NCBI RefSeq assembly: GCF_002423035.1
Contig: NZ_DIUM01000082.1
Location: forward strand, 13,489-28,215
Reading direction: 5' to 3'
DNA from: Thiocapsa sp. UBA6158
Lineage (GTDB): Bacteria; Pseudomonadota; Gammaproteobacteria; Chromatiales; Chromatiaceae
Length of the DNA stretch: 14,727 nucleotides
Shown: positions 1 to 6,012 of the stretch, piece after piece
Layout: every line of letters begins with the position of its first letter
How positions within the stretch are numbered: position 1 is the stretch's first letter
Program-made: the position numbers and the translations under genes
The notes under the pieces: model-generated
The model's input: the letters and a program-made list of their open reading frames with translations, nothing else
What the model was told of the DNA's origin: nothing
Databases searched by the model: none

Positions 1-1127
1 ACGACGAGCGCGAGCAGACCCTGAACCAGCTCCTGGTGGAGATGGACGGCTTCGAGGGCAACGAGGGCGTCATCGTCATCGCGGCGACCAACCGTCCCGA
101 CGTGCTGGATCCGGCATTGCTGCGCCCGGGTCGGTTCGATCGACAGGTGGTCGTCCCGCTCCCGGACGTGCGCGGTCGCGAGCAGATCCTGAAGGTGCAC
201 ATGCGTAAGATCCCGGCGGCCGAGGACGTGAAGGCGTCGGTCCTCGCACGCGGCACGCCCGGGTTCTCGGGCGCGGATCTCGCCAACCTGGTCAACGAGG
301 CGGCACTCTTCGCCGCTCGGTTGAATAAGAAAATGGTCGACATGGACGACATGGAAAAGGCGAAGGACAAGATCATGATGGGCGCCGAGCGTCGCTCCAT
401 GGTGATGTCGGACGACGAAAAGCGTTTGACCGCCTATCACGAGTCCGGCCACGCGATCGTCGGTCGGCTGGTGCCCGACCATGACCCGGTACACAAGGTC
501 AGCATCATCCCGCGCGGCCGAGCACTGGGCGTGACCCTCTTCCTGCCCGAGGACGATCGCTTCAGCTACAGCAAGCAGCGTCTGGAGAGCAGCATCTCGA
601 GCCTCTTCGGCGGACGCTTGGCCGAGGAGCTGATCTTCGGCCCGGAAAGCGTGACGACGGGTGCGCAAAACGACATCCATCGTGCGACCGAGATCGCCCG
701 CAACATGGTCACCAAGTGGGGCCTGTCCGACAAGCTGGGTCCGCTGACCTACAGCGAGGAGGAGCAAGAGGTCTTCCTCGGGCACTCGGTCACCCAGCAC
801 AAGAGTGTGTCGGATGAGACGACGCATTTGATCGACGAGGAGATCCGCAACGTGATCGAGCGCAACTACGAGCGTGCCCGCGGTCTGCTCCTTGCCAATA
901 TGGACAAGCTCCATAACATGTCGGCTGCCCTGATGAAGTACGAGACGATCGATGCCGAGCAGATCAACGACATCATGTCCGGTCGCCCGCCGCGTCCACC
1001 GAGCGACTGGGAGGACGAGGAAACCGGCGGTCGACCGGCAGGGCGTCGCTCCGATCGTGCCCGACAAGCGGATCCCGAGTCGGACTCCGAAGACGGGACG
1101 CTTGGACGACCTGCCAGCGAACACTAG
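1..1127 (+). CDS. ftsH: ATP-dependent zinc metalloprotease FtsH, 3' part (5' end outside window)
   Basis: FtsH is a membrane-anchored hexameric AAA+ protease that extracts and degrades membrane proteins and selected cytosolic proteins. The gene runs in from the left edge; the first whole codon is at position 3 and reads DEREQTLNQ, which in the family lies just after the Walker B motif. The transmembrane N-terminus and Walker A and B are therefore missing from view. Visible are the second region of homology ending in LLRPGRFDR (arginine fingers), the zinc-binding HESGH at 438-452, and the downstream TGAQNDIHRAT stretch that supplies the third, acidic zinc ligand in the family. The tail after MSGRPPRPP is low-complexity, charged and poorly conserved, as is usual for FtsH. 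The stop is TAG at 1125-1127. glmM begins 14 bp later, so the two are probably co-transcribed. Identity is very secure. Confidence 0.97.
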   Translation, partial: DEREQTLNQLLVEMDGFEGNEGVIVIAATNRPDVLDPALLRPGRFDRQVVVPLPDVRGREQILKVHMRKIPAAEDVKASVLARGTPGFSGADLANLVNEAALFAARLNKKMVDMDDMEKAKDKIMMGAERRSMVMSDDEKRLTAYHESGHAIVGRLVPDHDPVHKVSIIPRGRALGVTLFLPEDDRFSYSKQRLESSISSLFGGRLAEELIFGPESVTTGAQNDIHRATEIARNMVTKWGLSDKLGPLTYSEEEQEVFLGHSVTQHKSVSDETTHLIDEEIRNVIERNYERARGLLLANMDKLHNMSAALMKYETIDAEQINDIMSGRPPRPPSDWEDEETGGRPAGRRSDRARQADPESDSEDGTLGRPASEH

Positions 1128-1141
1128 GCGCGGAGGTCGGT

Positions 1142-2512
1142 ATGTCGGGACGTCGTTATTTCGGGACGGACGGGATCCGCGGGCGCGTCGGGGAGGGGAT
1201 GATCACTCCGGACTTCGTCCTGAAGCTCGGTTGGGCGGCGGGAAGGGTCTTCGGCCAAGGCAACGGGAATGGCGGGAAGGTTCTGATCGGAAAAGATACG
1301 CGGATCTCGGGCTACATGTTCGAGTCGGCCTTGGAGGCGGGCCTGGTGGCGGCGGGGGCAAACATCCGGCTGCTCGGGCCGATGACCACGCCCGGTGTGG
1401 CCTATCTCACAAGGACCTTTCGCGCCTCGGCCGGTATCGTCATCACCGCATCGCATAACCCCTATCAAGACAACGGCATCAAGTTCTTCTCGGCCGATGG
1501 CGATAAGCTTCCGGACGACGTCGAAGAAGCAATCGAGGCGGAACTCGAGCGGCCTCTGCGCACCGTCGACTCGGCCGCGCTCGGCAAGGTGAAGCGGATC
1601 GACGACGCCAACGGGCGCTACATCGAGTTCTGCAAGAGCACCGTTCCGACGAGCATGAACTTTCGCGGTCTCAAGGTCGTGGTCGATTGCGCCAATGGCG
1701 CGACCTACAACACGGCGCCCTATGTCTTCGAGGAGCTCGGCGCCGAGGTCATCCGCGTCGGTACCGATCCGGACGGTTTCAATATCAACCGCGATGTCGG
1801 CTCCACCCACCCGGAGGCCTTGTGCCGAGCGGTCTTGCAGGAAGACGCCGATCTGGGCATCGCCTTCGACGGCGACGGCGACCGTGTGCTGATGGTCGAT
1901 GGCAAAGGGCAACTGATCGACGGCGATCGGCTCCTGTATGTGATCGCCAAGGACCGTCTTGCCGACGGGGCGATGCGCGGCGAGGTCGTCGGCACCCTGA
2001 TGAGCAACCTCGGCTTCGAGCATGCATTGCAGCGTCTCGGTGTCGGATTCGTGCGGGCCAAGGTCGGCGACCGCTACATCATGGAACATCTGAAGCGCTC
2101 GGACGGCATCCTCGGCGGCGAGCCCTCCGGACACATCATCTGTCGCGACCGCACCAGTACGGGTGACGGCATCGTCGCGGCGCTCCAGGTTCTGGCCGGA
2201 CTCAAACGGCTCGACCGAGGGCTGCATGAGATCTGTGCCGAGGTCGAGCCTTATCCCCAGATCCTGATCAATGTCCGGTTGGACGCCCAGCGCGATATCG
2301 TCGGGCTGCCCGCCGTGCAGGATGCAGTCCAGACCGCAGAGCAGACGCTCGCGGGCCGGGGGCGCATCCTGCTGCGCCCGTCCGGGACCGAGCCGTTGGT
2401 TCGGGTCATGGTCGAGGGTGTGGACGCGAGCGAGGTCCGGCGTCTTGCCGAGTGGCTGGCCGATGTCGTGCGCGCCCAGATCGCGCCCTCATCGGCCGGG
2501 CTGCCGTCTTGA
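1142..2512 (+). CDS. glmM: Phosphoglucosamine mutase GlmM
   Basis: GlmM converts glucosamine-6-phosphate to glucosamine-1-phosphate in the cytoplasm, feeding UDP-GlcNAc for peptidoglycan and lipopolysaccharide. The 456-residue protein is close to the usual ~445. The N-terminus RRYFGTDGIRG is typical. The catalytic phosphoserine loop TASHNP lies at 102-107 (Ser104), the metal-binding DGDGDR at 243-248, the sugar-binding EPSGH at 327-331 and the phosphate-binding RPSGTEP at 412-418. All four landmark motifs are intact, so the enzyme should be active. The ATG is preceded by GGAGG at 1132-1136 with a 5-nt spacer. The gene follows ftsH directly; folP, often found between them, is not there. Its TGA stop overlaps the probable TTG start of the next gene. 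Confidence 0.97.
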   Translation: MSGRRYFGTDGIRGRVGEGMITPDFVLKLGWAAGRVFGQGNGNGGKVLIGKDTRISGYMFESALEAGLVAAGANIRLLGPMTTPGVAYLTRTFRASAGIVITASHNPYQDNGIKFFSADGDKLPDDVEEAIEAELERPLRTVDSAALGKVKRIDDANGRYIEFCKSTVPTSMNFRGLKVVVDCANGATYNTAPYVFEELGAEVIRVGTDPDGFNINRDVGSTHPEALCRAVLQEDADLGIAFDGDGDRVLMVDGKGQLIDGDRLLYVIAKDRLADGAMRGEVVGTLMSNLGFEHALQRLGVGFVRAKVGDRYIMEHLKRSDGILGGEPSGHIICRDRTSTGDGIVAALQVLAGLKRLDRGLHEICAEVEPYPQILINVRLDAQRDIVGLPAVQDAVQTAEQTLAGRGRILLRPSGTEPLVRVMVEGVDASEVRRLAEWLADVVRAQIAPSSAGLPS

Positions 2513-3894
2513 CCGCGTCCAGCTCAATCCATGGAATGTGGTCGACTCGTCTCGCCTTTATCCTGGCGGCGAGCGGATCGGCCGTGGGTCTCGGCAATAT
2601 CTGGCGCTTTCCCTACACCGCCGGCGAATACGGCGGCGGGGCCTTCGTGTTGGTCTATGTGCTCTGCGTCGTTCTGATCGGCGTTCCGATCATGATGGCC
2701 GAGATCATGCTCGGTCGGCGCGGTCGGCGCAGTCCCATCAACACCATGCGCGCCCTGGCCCGCGCCGAGGGCCGCTCGCCTGCTTGGCAGTTGTTGGGCT
2801 GGATGGGGATTCTCGCGGGTTTCCTCATCCTCTCCTTCTACAGCGTGATCGCGGGCTGGACCATGGGGTACATGTTCCGTGCCGCGACCGGCATGTTCAC
2901 CGGCATCGACGGCGCGGATGCCGGCGAGATGTTCTCCGGCCTGATCGGCGATGCGGAGCGCCTGCTCGCCTGGCACACCATCTTCATGGTCATGGTGGTG
3001 CTGGTGGTCGCGCGCGGTGTCGCCGGCGGGCTGGAGAAAGCCGTGCGCATCCTCATGCCGGCGCTGTTCCTGCTTCTCGTGGTCATGGTCGGATACGGCA
3101 TGCAGGCCGGAAATTTCGACCAAGCGGTGACCTATCTCTTCGAGCCTGACTTTGCCGAGTTTCAGGGCAAAGCGGGCGAGGCGATCCTCAGCGCGATGGG
3201 CCAGGCGTTTTTCAGCCTGAGTCTCGGGATGGGTGCCATCATGATCTACGGGTCCTATCTGAAACGCGACTCCTCGATCGCACAGAACACCATGATCATC
3301 GCCGGGCTGGATACCCTGGTCGCCCTGTTGGCCGGCCTTGCGATCTTTCCTATCGTCTTCGCCCACGGTCTGGCGCCGGACAGCGGCCCCGGTCTGATCT
3401 TCCAGACCTTGCCGATCGCCTTCGGAGACATGCCGGGCGGTGCCTTCTTCGGGACCCTGTTCTTCGTCCTCTTGCTGTTCGCGGCCTGGACTTCGGCGAT
3501 CTCCCTCCTGGAGCCGCTGGTGGCCTGGCTGGTCGAGAATCTGAGCTTCAGCCGGGTGCGTGCCTCCGTGCTGGGCGGCGTGACTGTCTGGCTGCTCGGC
3601 ATCGCCTGCCTGCTGTCGTTGAACGCCTGGTCCGAGGTGAAGATCTTCGGCAAGGGTTTCCTGGATCTCTTCGACTTCCTGACCGCGAACATCATGCTGC
3701 CCTTGGGCGGCGTCCTGATTGCGATCTTTGCCGGATGGATGCTCTCGCGGGCCTCCTCCGTCGATGAGTTGGAGATGGGAGACGGCTGGTTCTACCGGCT
3801 CTGGTGGTTGCTGATTCGTTACATCGCCCCCATTGCCGTCGGCATCGTGCTGCTGAATGCCGTCGGCCTGTTGACGTGGATCCGGCTGGGATGA
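2509..3894 (+). CDS. Sodium-dependent transporter of the neurotransmitter:sodium symporter (SNF/NSS) family
   Basis: This is a predicted inner-membrane Na+-coupled symporter with a LeuT-like fold; the bacterial members usually move amino acids or related small solutes, and the substrate cannot be read from sequence. The signature GSAVGLGNIWRFPY of the broken first helix is at about residues 23-36, followed by GGGAFVLVY. The sixth-helix region QAFFSLSLGMGAIMIYGSY and the eighth-helix region AISLLEPLVAWLVEN also match the family. About 11-12 hydrophobic segments cover the 461 residues, a normal length. I chose TTG at 2509, which overlaps the glmM TGA and keeps the SSSIHG-W-S-R N-terminus that family members commonly have. 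Alternatives are ATG 2536, which drops it, and ATG 2452, which overlaps glmM by 61 bp. No convincing Shine-Dalgarno site precedes 2509, so translation is probably coupled to glmM. The start is moderately sure, the family very sure. Confidence 0.93.
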   Translation: MTASSSIHGMWSTRLAFILAASGSAVGLGNIWRFPYTAGEYGGGAFVLVYVLCVVLIGVPIMMAEIMLGRRGRRSPINTMRALARAEGRSPAWQLLGWMGILAGFLILSFYSVIAGWTMGYMFRAATGMFTGIDGADAGEMFSGLIGDAERLLAWHTIFMVMVVLVVARGVAGGLEKAVRILMPALFLLLVVMVGYGMQAGNFDQAVTYLFEPDFAEFQGKAGEAILSAMGQAFFSLSLGMGAIMIYGSYLKRDSSIAQNTMIIAGLDTLVALLAGLAIFPIVFAHGLAPDSGPGLIFQTLPIAFGDMPGGAFFGTLFFVLLLFAAWTSAISLLEPLVAWLVENLSFSRVRASVLGGVTVWLLGIACLLSLNAWSEVKIFGKGFLDLFDFLTANIMLPLGGVLIAIFAGWMLSRASSVDELEMGDGWFYRLWWLLIRYIAPIAVGIVLLNAVGLLTWIRLG

Positions 3895-4091
3895 AGCGCG
3901 CGGAGACCGCCTGCGACGGGTTTCTTTCGGCTCGGCTCCGGGTAGACCCGTTTGCCTGGATCAACGGTTGTCGAGCGACGACATCCGGATCTTTTCATTC
4001 TCTAAACCGCGTCGCGCACACGGCTTTGGATGCCCTCGAGGGCGCAGGCTCTGTCTAAACGTCGGTTTTTCACTCTGGACGCGGTTTCGCT

Positions 4092-4526
4092 GTGGCTATC
4101 GTCAGAAAAAGTGCGCTGGTGCCTTACTCGGCATCTCAGATGTTCGACCTCGTCTACGATGTCGGCTCCTACCCCAAATTTCTGCCTTGGTGCGACAAGA
4201 CGCGCGTCATTTCGGAGACCGATGGGAAGATCTGCGGTCAGATCGAGGTCGCCCGCATGGGGATTCGCCAGACCTTCAGCACCTGCAACCGATTCGAGCG
4301 CGACCGGCGGATGGACATCGATCTGCTCGACGGGCCGTTCCGCAAACTGGTCGGCGGATGGCGTTTCGTCCCTTTGCGCGAGGATGCCTCCAAGGTCGAG
4401 CTCGAGTTGGAGTTCGAGTTCTCGGGGCATCTGATCGACAAGGCCTTCGGGGCCGTGTTTCACCAGATCGCGAACACTCTGGTGGACGCCTTTTGTCGGC
4501 GCGCCGAAGAGGTCTACGGTGACTGA
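4092..4526 (+). CDS. ratA: RatA / Coq10-type START-domain protein
   Basis: The 144-residue protein belongs to the polyketide cyclase/START family. In E. coli RatA was described as a toxin that blocks 70S ribosome assembly, while mitochondrial homologues (Coq10) bind ubiquinone and support respiration. Which role applies here cannot be read from sequence. Family features are the N-terminal SALVPYSASQMFDLVYDV, YPKFLPWC, the LLDGPFRKLVGGWRF block near residues 75-90 and the final helix ending FCRRAEEVYGD. The start is GTG at 4092, giving MAIVRKSALVPYSA, the expected N-terminus; there is no strong ribosome binding site. The preceding 197 bp (3895-4091) hold no gene I can support, and smpB, a frequent divergent neighbour, is absent. 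The gene overlaps rnfH by 8 bp. Confidence 0.93.
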   Translation: MAIVRKSALVPYSASQMFDLVYDVGSYPKFLPWCDKTRVISETDGKICGQIEVARMGIRQTFSTCNRFERDRRMDIDLLDGPFRKLVGGWRFVPLREDASKVELELEFEFSGHLIDKAFGAVFHQIANTLVDAFCRRAEEVYGD

Positions 4527-4848
4527 CTATCTGAAGGTGTCCGTGGCCTATGTCGGTCCGAACGACCAGGTACTCCGTCCGCTCGAGGTGCGCATCGGGA
4601 CGACGGTACGCGAGGCGATCGAGCAGTCCGCGGTGATCTCGAGATGCCCCGAGATCGATCTCGCGGTCAACCAAGTCGGCATCTTCGGAAAAGCGGCCAA
4701 ATTGGATCAGGGCCTGGAGGATGGTGACCGCGTCGAGATCTACCGTCCCTTGATTGCCGATCCCAAGGAAGCACGCAAGCGACGGGCAGCAGAGGGTAAG
4801 GCTATGCGCAAGGGCGGCGCGGACGCCAAACCCAGCGCCGGTTCCTGA
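4519..4848 (+). CDS. rnfH: RnfH family ubiquitin-like protein
   Basis: This is a small cytoplasmic beta-grasp protein of the RnfH family (109 residues; E. coli form about 96). The family is named for its link to rnf operons in some bacteria, but its biochemical role is unsettled; in gammaproteobacteria it typically sits beside ratA, as here. Conserved landmarks are VSVAYVGPNDQ at the N-terminus, VREAIEQSAV, IDLAVNQVGIFGKAAKL and the very characteristic DGDRVEIYRPLIADPKEARKRRA, followed by a basic low-complexity tail. The start is GTG at 4519, inside the end of ratA, so translational coupling is likely. A hairpin with a U-rich 3' side follows at 4881-4910. Confidence 0.94.
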   Translation: MTDYLKVSVAYVGPNDQVLRPLEVRIGTTVREAIEQSAVISRCPEIDLAVNQVGIFGKAAKLDQGLEDGDRVEIYRPLIADPKEARKRRAAEGKAMRKGGADAKPSAGS

Positions 4849-4880
4849 GCCGGAGCCCATCCTGGACGGGTCAGTATCCC

Positions 4881-4910
4881 CGGGCCGCATTGCCATCGGC
4901 CCGCTTTCTT
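4881..4910 (+). terminator. Probable intrinsic terminator of ratA-rnfH
   Basis: Seven perfect G/C-rich base pairs (CGGGCCG at 4881-4887 with CGGCCCG at 4897-4903) enclose a 9-nt loop and are followed by CTTTCTT. It lies 32 bp after the rnfH stop in the gap between convergent genes. The T-run is broken by C residues, so efficiency is uncertain. Confidence 0.6.
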
Positions 4911-4921
4911 CGCCGGCGGGC
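4899..4921 (-). terminator. Possible alternative hairpin at the end of bamE
   Basis: GCCCGC at 4899-4904 pairs with GCGGGC at 4916-4921, two bases beyond the bamE stop. It shares bases with the rnfH hairpin, so the two cannot form together on one transcript. On the minus strand no U-run follows, so it is at best a weak terminator or an mRNA 3'-end stabiliser. Confidence 0.3.
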
Positions 4922-4923
4922 TT

Positions 4924-5415
4924 CTAATCCTTCGGCTCCAAGCCGATCGTTTCAAGACCGCGCTTGATCAGTCCTTTACGTTCCTGATAATCCGGCACGG
5001 TGACGACCATTTCCTGCGGTGCTCTGGCCTCTGCGCGCGCCGGATTCGGGCGAATGTCCCCCTCGATGCGCGCAAGGCTTTCGTCTTGGAAGTACAGTGT
5101 CAGGTAGCGGATCTGCATGGGATCGTGCCCACGCTGGATGGTATAGGTGTAGTCCCAGCGATCGGCCTGGAAGAAATCCGTCAGCAAGGGCGTCCCCAAC
5201 AAAAATTGAACCTGGCGCTTGTTCATCCCGAGCTCCAGTCGATCAACCATCTCTTCGGTGATGATATTGCCTTGTTGCACCGTCATCTTGTAGACAAACG
5301 GGAGATCCTCCAGGACAGAGCCCCGGTACTCTTCGGGCTTTTTGTCACGGGAGCAACCGGTCGTGGCGAGCGCGACCAGACAGCCGAGAATCGAGATATA
5401 AACCAGCTTTCGCAT
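4924..5415 (-). CDS. bamE: Outer membrane assembly lipoprotein BamE (SmpA)
   Basis: BamE is a small lipoprotein of the BAM complex, which folds beta-barrel proteins into the outer membrane. The predicted precursor MRKLVYISILGCLVALATTG-C has a basic start, a hydrophobic stretch and a lipidation-type Cys at residue 21. The box reads ATTGC, so position -3 is Thr rather than the usual Leu, a mild deviation. The SmpA/OmlA core follows: QQGNIITEEMVDRLELGMNKRQVQFLLGTPLL and the WDYTYTIQRG and LTLYFQ strands. At 163 residues it is about 50 longer than E. coli BamE because of a charged C-terminal tail. I chose the third in-frame ATG (5415); ATGs at 5439 and 5433 would add a few residues before the signal peptide. 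It is convergent with rnfH and divergent from fur, a common arrangement. Confidence 0.92.
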   Translation of the reverse strand: MRKLVYISILGCLVALATTGCSRDKKPEEYRGSVLEDLPFVYKMTVQQGNIITEEMVDRLELGMNKRQVQFLLGTPLLTDFFQADRWDYTYTIQRGHDPMQIRYLTLYFQDESLARIEGDIRPNPARAEARAPQEMVVTVPDYQERKGLIKRGLETIGLEPKD

Positions 5416-5504
5416 GTCTTGAAAACAGCGCATTTGCATTAAACCCAGGCATGATACAGCAGCGCCCGGATCTGATCATCGGGGTGACGAATCAGAAAAC
5501 GAAT

Positions 5505-5516
5505 CGGGCATGCCCG
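5505..5516. promoter_or_regulatory. 12-bp perfect palindrome in the bamE-fur divergent region
   Basis: CGGGCATGCCCG is a perfect palindrome in the 140-bp gap between the divergent bamE and fur genes, 39 bp before the fur start. It might be an operator, but it does not resemble a Fur box, and GC-rich DNA produces such palindromes by chance. I could not assign convincing -35/-10 boxes to either gene. Confidence 0.25.
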
Positions 5517-5542
5517 CGCGCGGTGCGCGGCTTGACTTAGAC

Positions 5543-5548
5543 GGGGAG
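5543..5548 (+). promoter_or_regulatory. Ribosome binding site that fixes the fur TTG start
   Basis: GGGGAG lies 7 nt before TTG 5556. In the fur frame there is a stop at 5538-5540 and no ATG or GTG between it and 5556, so TTG is the only conventional start that keeps the conserved N-terminus. An ATG at 5549 is out of frame. Confidence 0.7.
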
Positions 5549-5555
5549 ATGGGAT

Positions 5556-5978
5556 TTGGAAATCGAGCAGATCAAACAGGCAGGTCTCAAGGTCACGGCA
5601 CCGCGGGTCGCGATTCTTGCCGTCCTCGAAAGCTGCGGCAAGCGCCACCTGAGCGCCGAGGATGTCTACAAGGAGCTTCTCAATAATGGAGAGGAGATCG
5701 GGCTTGCGACCGTCTATCGCGTCTTGACCCAGTTCGAGGGGGCGGGGCTTGTGTGCCGGCGTCACTTCGAAACCGGCCAGTCCGTCTTCGAGCTCAACAG
5801 CGGCGATCACCACGACCATCTGGTCTGCATCAAATGCGGCAAGGTCGTGGAGTTTTGCGACCCGATGATCGAGGAGCGCCAGTCCAAGATTGCCGAGGAG
5901 CGCAACTTCCGCATCGAAGATCACTCCCTCGTGATCTACGGGATCTGCGCGGAGTGCGAGAAGACGAAGAAGCGGTGA
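5556..5978 (+). CDS. fur: Ferric uptake regulator Fur
   Basis: Fur is a metal-dependent dimeric repressor that uses Fe2+ as corepressor to control iron uptake and related genes. The 140-residue protein is of normal length. The winged-helix DNA-binding half is clear (QAGLKVTAPRVAIL, HLSAEDVYKELL, IGLATVYRVLTQFEGAGLV). It is followed by FELNSGDHHDHLVCIKCGKVVEF with the His cluster and the first CxxC, and by GICAECEKTKKR with the second CxxC. Structural-zinc and regulatory ligands are therefore present. Translation begins at TTG 5556. No classical Fur box was found upstream, so autoregulation is not evident. The stop is built into a hairpin (5976-6000). Confidence 0.96.
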   Translation: MEIEQIKQAGLKVTAPRVAILAVLESCGKRHLSAEDVYKELLNNGEEIGLATVYRVLTQFEGAGLVCRRHFETGQSVFELNSGDHHDHLVCIKCGKVVEFCDPMIEERQSKIAEERNFRIEDHSLVIYGICAECEKTKKR

Positions 5979-6000
5979 TCGGCCCAGCCAAAACCGATCA
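5976..6000. terminator. Shared hairpin between convergent fur and the 833-residue gene
   Basis: TGATCGG at 5976-5982 pairs perfectly with CCGATCA at 5994-6000 around an 11-nt loop. It begins at the fur stop codon itself and lies 12 bp beyond the stop of the opposing gene, so it could serve both transcripts. Neither side has a good U-run (CCCCGGGCTTTGC after fur), so termination is plausible rather than secure. Confidence 0.45.
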
Positions 6001-6012
6001 CCCCGGGCTTTG

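Noticed and set aside
1124..2227. 367-codon open frame antisense to glmM
   Set aside because: It lies entirely opposite a secure glmM with intact catalytic motifs; long antisense frames are expected in high-GC coding DNA and the translation resembles no family.
2271..3149. 292-codon plus-strand frame across the glmM-SNF junction
   Set aside because: Arg/Ser/His-rich composition typical of an out-of-frame reading of GC-rich genes; both real genes are well supported in other frames.
2524..3366. 280-codon minus-strand frame opposite the SNF transporter
   Set aside because: His/Asp/Glu/Gln-rich antisense of hydrophobic membrane helices, a known mirror effect.
3895..4091. Possible small gene or RNA in the SNF-ratA gap
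   Set aside because: Open frames here are short shadows of flanking genes, and I found no convincing promoter pair, cloverleaf or conserved RNA structure.
5440..5555. Fur box in the bamE-fur intergenic region
   Set aside because: No GATAAT-type repeats; the only symmetric element is a GC-rich CGGGCATGCCCG palindrome.
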